Source: Burkholderia sp. WP9 (GTDB lineage Bacteria; Pseudomonadota; Gammaproteobacteria; Burkholderiales; Burkholderiaceae). Taken from it: a DNA stretch of 64,000 bases. The stretch lies in NCBI RefSeq assembly GCF_900104795.1, contig NZ_FNTG01000001.1, positions 434,001 to 498,000 on the forward strand. The letters run 5' to 3'. Made by a program: the position numbers and the translations under genes. The notes beneath the pieces are model-generated. The model did not search any database. It had not been told where the DNA came from and saw only the letters and a list, made by a program, of their open reading frames with translations. This document shows positions 1 to 8,289 of this stretch, one piece after another. The stretch's first letter is position 1; each line of letters opens with the position of its first letter.

Positions 1-18
1 GCCGTGCTGTCTGGCGAT

Positions 19-60
19 GTAAACGTTTTCGTCGAGCGGATTATCGGGAACGTATGTGAC
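19..60. promoter_or_regulatory. Operator-like block, copy 1
   Basis: This block contains a LacI-type core AAACGTTT (21-28 region) followed by GAGCGGATTATCGG and a second ACGT-centred half-site. It closely matches the block at 2238-2288 upstream of the LacI-family gene, in the same orientation but 9 bp shorter between the two parts. The likely reading is an operator and promoter controlled by that LacI protein, serving a leftward gene that lies outside the window. Confidence 0.5.
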
Positions 61-222
61 GACGCTATGACGTGTGGCTTGCCGTTCGGGCGGCCGTTCT
101 CCGGGTTCCTGTTTGACTGGATCAGTTGATTCTTGACCTTATATCTGCGCCGCATTTTCTTGCGCCGGCTAATTCGCAGGGAAATCCCAATTCCGGTTTT
201 CCGTGATTTTAGGAGTTCTCCG

Positions 223-279
223 ATGGGCGGTGAGCAGGGCGAAATTCACTATGAAATTGCCGCTTGTTACGCGGCATGA
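223..279 (+). CDS. Possible 18-codon leader ORF
   Basis: A short frame (begins MGGEQGEIHYE) starts with ATG seven bases after a clean AGGAG Shine-Dalgarno at 211-215 and stops at TGA 277-279. It lies about 100 bases upstream of the secreted protein gene at 384. The strong ribosome site is the only evidence; there is no homology to judge by and it may not be a real gene. Apart from the operator-like block at 19-60, I see nothing else in the first 383 bases. Confidence 0.22.
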   Translation: MGGEQGEIHYEIAACYAA

Positions 280-383
280 CGGTAAAGCGGATTTAATTTC
301 AGAAAACGGAGGCGTTGCGAAGCTGTTGTGTTTTTGTCCCGGTTTGTTCGAAGGTAATCTCAATTTTGATATTAGAGGCTTGT

Positions 384-1037
384 ATGAAAACCAATCTATT
401 GTTGGCCATGACTGCCGTGCTTTTATCTGTTTGCGCGCCTGCTCACGCAGCCACGGAATGTTATTTCGAGAAAACCCACGACGCTGTGGATTTGAATATC
501 GACAATCTGGTGTTTCAGAACGTGGTTGCGCCCAAGTCCGGGTACGCCGCGATCAGCCCGGCCGGAGGCATGTCCATCACGCCCACCGACGACAACATCA
601 CCTCGAACTGCGATCTCGGGCAGGGCGGCCAGGCATTGAGGGCCAAGAATAACCGGCCGGCTTCGACGGACTATAAATATGTGTCCGTTACGGATGCCAG
701 CGGCAATTCCCATCATGCTGTTTTGTATAGGACAACGGCACAGGGAATATACTACACTGTTAAAATTACCAACGACGCATGCACCGATAATTCCGGATTT
801 ATTCCCCCTGATAACTCGTACGTTAAACTATATGACGTAGGGGATTCAAAGGAAAAGAAGTGCTTGAACGGGGCTAAGCATTTTACATTTGGGGTTAATT
901 TTTATGTGAGTCCGGAGTATAAAGGTGCGAAAGGCACGTTCAGGTCCAACGAGACGATACATGGCAGCTTTAATATCTCTGGAGCGGTCGACGAAGTGGC
1001 CGTAAGGTCGGTGATATTCAATGCCACGTTGAAATAG
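384..1037 (+). CDS. Secreted hypothetical protein, weakly fimbrial-like
   Basis: The predicted product is 217 aa with a clear Sec signal peptide (residues 1-22, MKTNLLLAMTAVLLSVCAPAHA, is about the full leader and ends in AHA). The start at 384 was chosen because the leader begins there; a frame running further upstream lacks one. The mature part has several cysteines that could form disulfides and a beta-rich C-terminus ending IFNATLK, loosely like fimbrial minor subunits. I do not recognise a family. The gene is visibly more AT-rich than its neighbours, which suggests recent acquisition or relaxed composition. It stands alone, with the LacI gene converging on it from the right. Confidence 0.7.
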   Translation: MKTNLLLAMTAVLLSVCAPAHAATECYFEKTHDAVDLNIDNLVFQNVVAPKSGYAAISPAGGMSITPTDDNITSNCDLGQGGQALRAKNNRPASTDYKYVSVTDASGNSHHAVLYRTTAQGIYYTVKITNDACTDNSGFIPPDNSYVKLYDVGDSKEKKCLNGAKHFTFGVNFYVSPEYKGAKGTFRSNETIHGSFNISGAVDEVAVRSVIFNATLK

Positions 1038-1148
1038 TTTTTTCTTTCTGCCCGAGCCCGTGCCCATCTCGGTGTCCGGATGAGGTGCGGCGCCTCGGGC
1101 TTCAGCAGTCGGGCTTCAGCAGTCACCAGCGAGCAATGCGCGGGCGTC

Positions 1149-2219
1149 TCATACAAACGGCCGCTCGGCATTTTCCGACGCACGCACACGCGAGGGCTCG
1201 TTGCGGTTCGAAATCGCCGCGATGGTGGCGCCCTCGCGCAAGCTGTGCGGCAAGGTCAGCGTGAGCGATGTTTCACTCAAGGCTTCGTAACTGCCGGTGA
1301 CGCGCGCCAGCAAACGCTCCCAGGCCGCACAGCCGATTTCCCGATTCGGCGCGCAGATGCTGGCAAGCGGCGGCGACAGCAGTTCGCCCATCGCGAGTCC
1401 GTCGAAGCCGAGAATCGACATGTCGTGAGGAATTTGCAGGCGCGCGCGGCGCAGGCCACGCATGACCACCATCGCCAGCAGATCGTTGCTGCAGAAGAGG
1501 GCACTGGGACGGTTCGCGCCGCTCGTCAGATGGGCGAGCACCGCGGGCGACAACTCCTCCGCGTTGAAATCGACCTCGAGCGCGGGCGCCGGCGTCAAGC
1601 CGGCTTGTTGCATGGCCTGCGAATAGCCGAGATGCCGCTGGCGGGCGCGGTCTGAGGCAGCCAGCGTGCCCGCCAGCATGAGAATACGGCGATGGCCGTG
1701 AGCGATCAGCATGCGCACGCCGTCGTAGGCCGCGAGACGGTTGTCGACGGCGACCGACGGACGGCGTACCGTGTCGTTATGCATCAGCACGTAGAGCAGG
1801 CCCGCGCGGTCGAGTTCGTCGAGCAGCGGGTGCGTGTCGGCATCGGCGACGGTCAGGATCAGTCCTTCCACGCGGTGTTCGCGGAGCGTCTCGATAGCGT
1901 GGCGCTCACGGTCGGCGTCGTACTGCGTGGTCATCAGCATGAGCCGGTAGCCTTGCGCCGAGGCGAGTTCGTCGATACCTTGCAGGCACTCTGCGAATAC
2001 GGGATTGGCGAGCGTCGGCAGGATCACGCCGATCAGGCGCGTGCGTTCGCCGCGCAATTGGCGGCCAAGCGGGCTGGGGCGGAAGTTCAGGGCGTCGATG
2101 GACTGGCGCACTTTGTCGAGCGTGACCGGGTTGACGGTATGCGGCGCGTTGATCGCGCGTGATACCGTGGCGATGGAGAAACCGGCGTGGGCAGCGACAT
2201 CTTTGATCGTCGGAGTCAT
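1149..2219 (-). CDS. LacI/GalR-family transcriptional regulator
   Basis: This 356-aa protein has the family's usual length. An N-terminal LacI helix-turn-helix (TIKDVAAHAGFSIATVSRAI, residues 4-23) is followed by the hinge (NFRPSPLGRQL) and a periplasmic-binding-like effector domain (LIGVILPTLANPVFAECLQGID onward, then SALFCSNDLLAMVVMRGLR and ILGFDG). It should bind a dyad operator and release it on binding a sugar or other small metabolite. The ACGT-centred block at 2238-2288 just upstream suggests autoregulation, and the same block at 19-60 suggests a second target to the left. The effector cannot be told from sequence. Confidence 0.93.
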   Translation of the reverse strand: MTPTIKDVAAHAGFSIATVSRAINAPHTVNPVTLDKVRQSIDALNFRPSPLGRQLRGERTRLIGVILPTLANPVFAECLQGIDELASAQGYRLMLMTTQYDADRERHAIETLREHRVEGLILTVADADTHPLLDELDRAGLLYVLMHNDTVRRPSVAVDNRLAAYDGVRMLIAHGHRRILMLAGTLAASDRARQRHLGYSQAMQQAGLTPAPALEVDFNAEELSPAVLAHLTSGANRPSALFCSNDLLAMVVMRGLRRARLQIPHDMSILGFDGLAMGELLSPPLASICAPNREIGCAAWERLLARVTGSYEALSETSLTLTLPHSLREGATIAAISNRNEPSRVRASENAERPFV

Positions 2220-2237
2220 GGGGTTTCTGCTCGGGTC

Positions 2238-2288
2238 GTAAACGTTTTCGTGAGTTTCCGTGAGCGGATTATCGGCAACGTTTGTGAC
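2238..2288. promoter_or_regulatory. Operator-like block, copy 2, upstream of LacI gene
   Basis: It lies 19-69 bases upstream of the LacI-family start. It contains AAACGTTT near 2239-2246, then GAGCGGATTATCGG and AACGTTTGTGAC. The same elements in the same order occur at 19-60. The ACGT-centred palindromes are typical of LacI-family operators, so autoregulation is the natural inference. Confidence 0.55.
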
Positions 2289-2359
2289 CCCCGGATGAAT
2301 TCGGTTTTTGGGTTGTGCCGCGCCTGAAAATCGCGGTACGGGGCGGGCGCCGCGGCGGT

Positions 2360-2388
2360 TTGGTACGCCTGCCGCGAAATGGTAGAAT
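2360..2388 (+). promoter_or_regulatory. Candidate sigma-70 promoter for tRNA-Leu
   Basis: A TTGGTA -35 element (2360-2365) and TAGAAT -10 element (2383-2388) are separated by 17 bases, ending 26 bases before the first tRNA base. Spacing and position fit a tRNA promoter. Confidence 0.5.
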
Positions 2389-2414
2389 TCGCGTCCACAT
2401 GCGTTCTGACCCCT

Positions 2415-2499
2415 GCCGGGGTGATGAAATTGGTAAACATAGCGGACTTAAAATCCGCCGCTTCACAGCTTGCCGGTTCAAGTCCGGTCCCCGGCACCA
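2415..2499 (+). tRNA. tRNA-Leu (anticodon UAA)
   Basis: This is an 85-base class II tRNA with the CCA end encoded (2497-2499). The acceptor stem GCCGGGG (2415-2421) pairs perfectly with CCCCGGC (2489-2495), and the discriminator base is A. The anticodon stem GCGGA/TCCGC encloses the loop CTTAAAA, giving anticodon TAA, which reads UUA. The T-arm contains GGTTCAAGTCC. A long variable arm (CGCTTCACAGCTTG region) fits a leucine tRNA. No integrase or duplicated 3' end was seen next to it, so I have no sign of an integrated element here. Confidence 0.95.
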
Positions 2500-2691
2500 A
2501 TCGTCCCGCCAAGGACTTGCGCGCTTTCAGCCGAACCCGGTTCAACCTGCGCGCAACCGGATCAGACGCCTTTCCTTCCCGCCGTATCTGAAATGCGCAG
2601 CCGCTCGCCCACGTGTTCGACGACGTGCGATGCTATGACGTAGTCAACCTGCGTGTCACACCAAGGCAACCCAACTCCAACGGAGAAATCG

Positions 2692-3324
2692 ATGGGCAAC
2701 GAAAAATCGAAGCGCGCACGCCGCGCAGCCGAAAGCCTTTTCGGGGATTTGCCGAGCGCCAGCAACACCCGGGCCAGCCGCCCCTCGAATCCCTTCGACG
2801 ACGATCCATTTCAAAAGCCGGCCGGCACAACGCCGACTGGCGACGCCCTAGTCGTGCTGCCGGCCCAGTTCGAACTGCCGCCCGGTTACGAAGATGCGGC
2901 AGCCATGCGCGATGCGCTCGCCCGCATCTGGCGGATGGACTGGATCAAGGTCGGCAAGGACGAATGCGTGGTGCGCCTGCCGGTCGGCTGGCGCGCGGAC
3001 AAATCAGTGGACGGTGTTCTGCGAATCGAATGCGCGGGCGTGGTTCGTGCGCAGGGCCGGATCGTGGAAGGCGCGATGCTGCAGATACTCCCGCGCTATT
3101 ACCTGAAGGCGGAATTCCATGAGTCGAACGATCACTGCCGGATCGTCGTGCGGGACCGCGGCCGAAACAACGCTGTGTTGAAGGAATCGTTCTGGGACAC
3201 GAGAAGCGGTCCGAACCATCCGCAGTGGAAGATTCTCTCCGACTGGCTGGACACGCAATATCCCGATCATCGCGACCCGCTGCGCTATTGGGACGATTGC
3301 GAAGACAATCGCCGCGCCGGTTGA
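2692..3324 (+). CDS. Conserved hypothetical protein
   Basis: This is a 210-aa soluble protein with no signal peptide. The start at 2692 (MGNEKSKRARRAAESLFGDL) follows a GGAG ribosome site at a good distance and is preferred to an in-frame ATG 13 codons upstream. The first 50 residues are basic, Ser/Pro-rich and probably disordered. The rest looks globular, with tryptophans and a C-terminal WKILSDWLDTQYPDH stretch. I do not recognise the family. It lies 19 bases upstream of the YgjP-type metallopeptidase on the same strand, so the two are probably co-transcribed. Confidence 0.75.
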   Translation: MGNEKSKRARRAAESLFGDLPSASNTRASRPSNPFDDDPFQKPAGTTPTGDALVVLPAQFELPPGYEDAAAMRDALARIWRMDWIKVGKDECVVRLPVGWRADKSVDGVLRIECAGVVRAQGRIVEGAMLQILPRYYLKAEFHESNDHCRIVVRDRGRNNAVLKESFWDTRSGPNHPQWKILSDWLDTQYPDHRDPLRYWDDCEDNRRAG

Positions 3325-3343
3325 CCGAGCGCAGAGCCGAAGC

Positions 3344-3847
3344 ATGTCCCACCTGAAATACCTCACCGGCTACCCAGCCGCGCTCCAGGAGAAGGTCAAA
3401 CAGCTGATAGCCGAAGACCAACTCGGCGCGTACCTCGTCGCGCGCTACCCCAACACGCACGAGGTCCAAACGGACCGGGCGCTTTACGCGTATTGCGCGG
3501 ACCTGAAACGCGAGCACCTGCGCAGCGCGGAGCAGATCGACAAGGTCACGTACGACAGCAAACTCGACGTGGTGCGCCATGCGCTAGGTCTGCATACGAG
3601 CATTTCCCGCGTGCAAGGCGGCAAGCTGAAGGCGAAGAAGGAAATCCGCATCGCGTCGCTGTTCAAATCAGCCGCGCCGGAATTTCTGAAAATGATCGTG
3701 GTGCACGAACTCGCTCATCTGAAGGAAAGCGATCACAACAAGGCGTTTTACCGCCTGTGCGAGTTCATGCAGCCGGGTTACCACCAGATCGAATTCGACT
3801 TGCGTCTCTACCTGACGCATCGCGAACTGGCGAAAAAGCAGACCTGA
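3344..3847 (+). CDS. YgjP/DUF45-type zinc metallopeptidase-like protein
   Basis: This 167-aa protein carries the gluzincin-like signature VVHELAHLKESDHNKAFY near residues 122-139. The HExxH pair plus a downstream histidine match the YgjP/WLM-type (DUF45) fold. No signal peptide or membrane segment is visible, so it should be cytoplasmic. The substrate of this family is not settled. It probably forms a two-gene unit with the hypothetical protein at 2692 and converges on the molybdopterin oxidoreductase 24 bases downstream. Confidence 0.82.
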   Translation: MSHLKYLTGYPAALQEKVKQLIAEDQLGAYLVARYPNTHEVQTDRALYAYCADLKREHLRSAEQIDKVTYDSKLDVVRHALGLHTSISRVQGGKLKAKKEIRIASLFKSAAPEFLKMIVVHELAHLKESDHNKAFYRLCEFMQPGYHQIEFDLRLYLTHRELAKKQT

Positions 3848-3871
3848 CGATCCAACGTCAGGTCTCATGCA

Positions 3872-6187
3872 TCAAGTCGCAATCGCGCCAGCCGCGGAAG
3901 CCGTCAACAAAACCGGAATCGATTTCGACGTCGGCGTTCCCGCGCCGTCGGCGACCGACGAGAGCGGCACCAGCGGATTCGTCTCCGGATAATAGGCACC
4001 GAGACAGCCGCGCGGAATGTCGTACTCCACGAGCAGAAAACCGTCCGCGTGACGCTCGATCCCATCGGCCCACACGCTCGTGATATCCACGCGTTGCCCC
4101 GCCTCGAACCCCAGCATCGCGAGATCGTGCCTGTTCGCGAACAGCACGCGACGCTGACCATACACACCGCGATAACGGTCGTCGAGGCCGTAAATCGTCG
4201 TGTTGTACTGATCGTGCGAGCGTGTCGTCATCAACGTCATCAGCCGCTCGCCATGTTGCTTGCGCGCCTGATGAATCGGCGTCGCCGTGTCGATCGCATG
4301 CACGAGGAACTGCGCCTTGCCGCTCGGCGTTTTCCAGATCCGCTCGCGCGAGGCCACGCCGAGATGAAAGCCGCCCGGATTCTTCAGCCGCTCGTTGTAG
4401 TCCGTGAATCCCTCGATCACTTTGGCGATGCCGTCGCGAATCAGCGAATAGTCCGCTGCCTGCGCGAGCCAATCCACTTTCGCGCTGCCGAGCGTCGCAT
4501 GCGCCATGCGCGCGACGATCGCGATCTCCGACAACAGATTCTCCGAAGCCGGTTTGTTCATGCCGTACGAGATATGCACCATGCTCATCGAGTCCTCGAC
4601 GCTCACGCCTTGCGCGACACCGTTCTGCAAGTCGATCTCGGTGCGCCCGAGCGTCGGCAGAATCAGCGCGTCGCGGCCATGCACGAGGTGGCTGCGGTTC
4701 AGCTTGGTGGTGATGTGCACGGTGAGATCGCACGAACGCATGGCGTCCCACGTGCGCGGCGTGTCCGGCGTCGCAATAGAGAAATTGCCGCCGAGGCCGA
4801 TAAATACTTTCACCTTGCCGTCGAGCATCGCCTGAATGGTGTTGACGACGTCGAGTCCGTGCTCGCGCGGCGGCTCGAAATCGTAGACTTCGCCGAGCCG
4901 GTCGAGGAACGCCTGCGTCGGCCGTTCCTCGATGCCGACCGTGCGGTCGCCTTGCACGTTCGAGTGCCCACGCACCGGGCAGAGGCCCGCGCCGCGCCGG
5001 CCGATATTGCCGCGCATCATCATCAGGTTCGACAGGATCTGCACCGTCGGCACCGAGTTCTTGTGCTGCGTGAGGCCCATGCCCCACGTCGAAATCACGG
5101 CGCGTCCCTTCACGTAGATGTCGGCGAGCTTCAGCACGTCCTCGAACGGCACGCCTGCTTCGGCGACGATCGTGTCCCAGCTTTCGGCGCGCAGGTCGTC
5201 GGCGAACGCGTCGAAACCCACGGTATGCCCGGCGATAAAGGCGATGTCGAGCACGCGGTCGAGACCCGAGATCAATGCTTCGTCGTCGAGTTCGATCACG
5301 CGCTTGGCGACGCCCTTGATCAGCGCGAAGTCGCCGCCGACTTTCGGGCGAATGAACACGGAGCTGATCTTCGTGCTGCCCATCGTCAGCATTTCGACCG
5401 GATGCTGCGGGCTCGCAAAGCGTTCGAGGCCGCGCTCCTTGAGCGGATTGATCGACACGATGGTCGCGCCGCGTTTGGCGCACTCGCGCAACTCTCCGAG
5501 CATCCGCGGATGGTTGGTGGCCGGATTCTGACCGAAGATCAGCAGCGTATCGGCGTGTTCGAAGTCGTCGAGCGTGACCGTGCCTTTACCGATGCCGACC
5601 GTATGCGGCAAGCCGCGGCTGGTCGCCTCGTGGCACATGTTCGAGCAGTCGGGGAAGTTGTTGGTGCCGTACATGCGCACGAACAACTGGTAGAGGAACG
5701 CGGCTTCGTTGCTCGCGCGTCCCGAGGTGTAGAAGGCGGCGCGGTCCGGATCGTCGAGCCGCTTCAGGTGCGCGGCGATCAGCTCGAACGCCTCGTCCCA
5801 GCCGATCGGCACATAACGGTCGCGCAGCGCGTCGTAGACGAGCGGGTCGGTCAGGCGGCCGTGCTGTTCGAGTTCGAAGTCCGATTGCGCCATCAGTTCG
5901 GTGACCGTGTGCTGCTCGAAGAATGCGGGCGTCACGCGCTTGCTGGTCGCTTCCGCGGCCACGGCTTTCACGCCGTTCTCGCAGAACTCGAAGGTGGACG
6001 CGTGCTCGCGATCCGGCCACGCGCAGCCCGGGCAGTCGAAGCCGTTCGGCTGATTCTGCTTGAGCAGCATGCGGTAGTCGCCGCCCGTCACCTTTTCCTT
6101 GATGAGATTGATGGCGACGTACTTGAGGGCGCCCCAGCCGGCGGCGGGGTGCGTGTACGGTTCGATGCGAGCTTCGGTTTTCTTCAT
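3872..6187 (-). CDS. FdhF/YdeP-family molybdopterin oxidoreductase
   Basis: This 771-aa protein resembles the formate-dehydrogenase-alpha-like YdeP group. C52, C55 and C69 (GFDCPGCAWPD, then FEFCENG) are placed to hold an Fe-S cluster. The body has molybdopterin-family motifs (YTSGRASNEAAFLYQLF, DCSNMCHEATSRGL, IFGQNPATNHPRM) and a C-terminal dinucleotide-binding domain. The start at 6187 (MKKTEARIEPY) excludes an Arg-rich 23-residue extension that would overlap the upstream region. YdeP-type enzymes are linked to acid resistance in enteric bacteria, but the substrate is unknown. It is divergent from the MocR gene at 6359, which may control it. Confidence 0.9.
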   Translation of the reverse strand: MKKTEARIEPYTHPAAGWGALKYVAINLIKEKVTGGDYRMLLKQNQPNGFDCPGCAWPDREHASTFEFCENGVKAVAAEATSKRVTPAFFEQHTVTELMAQSDFELEQHGRLTDPLVYDALRDRYVPIGWDEAFELIAAHLKRLDDPDRAAFYTSGRASNEAAFLYQLFVRMYGTNNFPDCSNMCHEATSRGLPHTVGIGKGTVTLDDFEHADTLLIFGQNPATNHPRMLGELRECAKRGATIVSINPLKERGLERFASPQHPVEMLTMGSTKISSVFIRPKVGGDFALIKGVAKRVIELDDEALISGLDRVLDIAFIAGHTVGFDAFADDLRAESWDTIVAEAGVPFEDVLKLADIYVKGRAVISTWGMGLTQHKNSVPTVQILSNLMMMRGNIGRRGAGLCPVRGHSNVQGDRTVGIEERPTQAFLDRLGEVYDFEPPREHGLDVVNTIQAMLDGKVKVFIGLGGNFSIATPDTPRTWDAMRSCDLTVHITTKLNRSHLVHGRDALILPTLGRTEIDLQNGVAQGVSVEDSMSMVHISYGMNKPASENLLSEIAIVARMAHATLGSAKVDWLAQAADYSLIRDGIAKVIEGFTDYNERLKNPGGFHLGVASRERIWKTPSGKAQFLVHAIDTATPIHQARKQHGERLMTLMTTRSHDQYNTTIYGLDDRYRGVYGQRRVLFANRHDLAMLGFEAGQRVDITSVWADGIERHADGFLLVEYDIPRGCLGAYYPETNPLVPLSSVADGAGTPTSKSIPVLLTASAAGAIAT

Positions 6188-6358
6188 GAGGGTGCCGCGG
6201 TGTCGGGCTTGAACGCGCCTGGAGAGGCTGATAGGTGCAAGCCTACTGTGTTCCAAAAAGTGCGCAGCATACAGAAATTTGGAAAGGTGAGGGATACAGT
6301 TGGCGCGTTTTTGTCATAGACTGACGCTCCAACCCATGTCTTTGCTCGATCCAGGCCC

Positions 6359-7801
6359 TTGAACCTGTACGAAAAACTCGCCGACGAAATCACGGAAGCC
6401 GTGCGCCGCGGCGTATTCGCGGCCGGCGAGCGGATTCTCTCCGTGCGGCAGGCGAGCCAGCAACACGGCGTCAGCATCAAGACGGTGTTGCACGCTTACG
6501 CGTTGCTGGAAAACCGGGGGATTGTCGAGACGCGCCCGCAGTCGGGCTATTTCGTGCGCGACGCCGCGGCGCTGTCGGCGGCGCTCGACGAGCCGCCGCC
6601 CGGCCGCCCGCGGCCGCCGCAAGCGCCACAGACACCGCCCGTCGCAGCGACCGTGGACGTGAGCCGCCTCGTGCTGTCGACCTTGCGCAGCATCCGCGCG
6701 CACGACGCCGTGCCGTTCGGCTCGCCGTATCCGGATCCGTCGCTGTTCCCGTGGCGGCGCATCAACCAGTATGCGAACGCGATCGCGCGTCGCCAGGCGA
6801 GCTGGAATCTGATCGACGACCTGCCGCCCGGCAATCCGGAACTGATCCGGCAGATCGCCCGGCGCTACGCCGAAAACGGCGTGCCCGTCGATCCCGGCGA
6901 GATCATCATCACGCTCGGCGCGACCGAAGCGATCAACCTGAGCCTGCAGGCGGTCGCGAAACCGGGCGACACCGTCGCGGTCGAGTCGCCCACCTATTAC
7001 GCGATGCTGCACGCCATCGAGCGGCTGGGCATGCGCGCGATCGAGGTGACGACGCATCCGGTTCATGGCATCGACATCGAGGCGCTCGCGCAGGTGATCG
7101 CCGAGCAGAAAATCGCAGCGTGCATGGTGATGCCGAACTTCCAGAATCCGCTCGGCTTCCGCATGCCCGATACGCGCAAGCGGCAACTGGTGGAACTGCT
7201 CGCCGCGCACGAGATTCCCGTGATCGAGAACGACGTCTATCAGGAGTTGTACTTCGGCGAGACGCGGCCGTCGACCTTGAAGAACTTCGACACGAAAGGG
7301 CTGGTGTTGCATTGCGCGTCGTTTTCGAAGAGTCTGACCGCGTCGTACCGGATCGGCTGGGCGCTGCCGGGACGCTATCGCGCGCAGGTCGAGAAGCTGA
7401 AGTTTCTCAACACGCTGACCACGCCGTCGGTGCCGCAAGTCGCGGTGGCCGACTATTTGCGGCAGGACGGCTACGACCGCCACTTGCGGCACGTGCGCAA
7501 GGTCTACCGGCAGCAGGCGAGCATCATGATGGCGATGGTGCAGCGGTTTTTTCCGGCGGGCACGCGCATGTCGACGCCGCAAGGCGGCTATGTGCTGTGG
7601 GTCGAGTTGCCGGACAGCGTCGATTCGATGCGGCTTTACCAGGCGGCGCTCGCGCGCGGCATCACCGTTGGGCCTGGCACGATGTTTTCGACGCGCAACG
7701 ATTTTCGCCACTTTATCCGGCTCAACTACAGCTATCCGTGGACGGCGCAGACCGAAGCGGCGTTGAAGACGCTCGGCGAACTGGTCACGCAGATGGCGTA
7801 A
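6359..7801 (+). CDS. MocR-type GntR/aminotransferase regulator
   Basis: This 480-aa protein has a GntR winged helix in residues 1-70 ([20 protein letters not shown]), a proline-rich linker near 80-100 and a fold-type I PLP aminotransferase domain. The PLP lysine lies in [16 protein letters not shown], and [10 protein letters not shown] is the usual NPxG-type loop. The only in-frame start is TTG at 6359, since a stop lies upstream at 6317. An 8-codon frame (ATG 6336 to TGA 6360-6362) overlaps this TTG. It is divergent from the YdeP-like gene and is followed by a small winged-helix gene, 17 bases away. Confidence 0.9.
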   Translation: MNLYEKLADEITEAVRRGVFAAGERILSVRQASQQHGVSIKTVLHAYALLENRGIVETRPQSGYFVRDAAALSAALDEPPPGRPRPPQAPQTPPVAATVDVSRLVLSTLRSIRAHDAVPFGSPYPDPSLFPWRRINQYANAIARRQASWNLIDDLPPGNPELIRQIARRYAENGVPVDPGEIIITLGATEAINLSLQAVAKPGDTVAVESPTYYAMLHAIERLGMRAIEVTTHPVHGIDIEALAQVIAEQKIAACMVMPNFQNPLGFRMPDTRKRQLVELLAAHEIPVIENDVYQELYFGETRPSTLKNFDTKGLVLHCASFSKSLTASYRIGWALPGRYRAQVEKLKFLNTLTTPSVPQVAVADYLRQDGYDRHLRHVRKVYRQQASIMMAMVQRFFPAGTRMSTPQGGYVLWVELPDSVDSMRLYQAALARGITVGPGTMFSTRNDFRHFIRLNYSYPWTAQTEAALKTLGELVTQMA

Positions 7802-7818
7802 GGACAAGGAGACTCACC

Positions 7819-8127
7819 ATGGAAGACGACGAACTCGATCCGGTGCTCGCCGCCGTGCTGATGCAACTCTGGCGAGCGCATCGGGAAACGCCGGGCGGCG
7901 TGTGGTCGCTCGCCAAACTGTCGAAGCAGGCCGGCGTGCCGATGAGCGGCCTGCGGCGGCATTTGACGGCGCTCGTCGACGGTGGTCTGGTGCTCACCAC
8001 CTTCAGCGAGGAAGGCACCGGCACGGCGCGCCTGAGCGAACTCGGCGAAACGCTGTGCGGCGAGTTGTTCGGCGACGGTGAGGCACCCGATGAAGATCAG
8101 CCAGACCCGCCGCCGAAACTTCACTGA
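7819..8127 (+). CDS. Small winged-helix (ArsR/MarR-like) protein
   Basis: This 102-aa protein begins at ATG 7819, seven bases after AAGGAG. Residues 10-75 read as a winged helix: [22 protein letters not shown] is a helix-turn-helix and [22 protein letters not shown] is the wing. The acidic proline-rich tail is probably disordered. No metal-binding cysteines are present. The 17-base gap from the MocR gene suggests one transcript. It is probably a transcription factor; its target is unknown. Confidence 0.8.
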   Translation: MEDDELDPVLAAVLMQLWRAHRETPGGVWSLAKLSKQAGVPMSGLRRHLTALVDGGLVLTTFSEEGTGTARLSELGETLCGELFGDGEAPDEDQPDPPPKLH

Positions 8128-8155
8128 GGCGTCGTCCGGTCACCAAAATACGGGT

Positions 8156-8178
8156 TTCGTTATGGGCGGGATAACGAA
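8156..8178. promoter_or_regulatory. Perfect dyad upstream of the BMP-family gene
   Basis: TTCGTTAT (8156-8163) and ATAACGAA (8171-8178) form a perfect 8-bp inverted repeat around GGGCGGG. It lies about 110 bases upstream of the binding-protein start in a 162-base gap. It is a good candidate operator; the small winged-helix protein or the MocR protein next door could be its reader, but this is inference. Confidence 0.5.
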
Positions 8179-8289
8179 TAATAATTTTGCCGCTGAAATT
8201 GACCTTCGAATATGGCCCCCTATGCTGGAGCCTTGCCCGGGTTATCCCGAGCGCTGGGGCAGGCACCTTCAACCATCTTCGGAGAATTC

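Noticed and set aside
203..652. A 149-codon frame overlapping the secreted protein gene
   Set aside because: It overlaps the true gene in another frame, has no ribosome site at its start and becomes Arg/His-rich, as shadow frames do.
2415..2499. tRNA-Leu as an integration site
   Set aside because: No integrase, no repeated tRNA 3' end and no foreign block follow it in the window.
4049..6319. A 756-codon open frame on the + strand opposite the molybdopterin oxidoreductase
   Set aside because: Long antisense frames are expected in GC-rich DNA. Its product is His/Arg/Ala-rich without a known domain, while the opposite strand encodes a clear YdeP-like enzyme.
8179..8289. Riboswitch in the leader of the BMP-family gene
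   Set aside because: I could not draw a structure matching a purine or other known riboswitch; the dyad upstream is better explained as a protein site.
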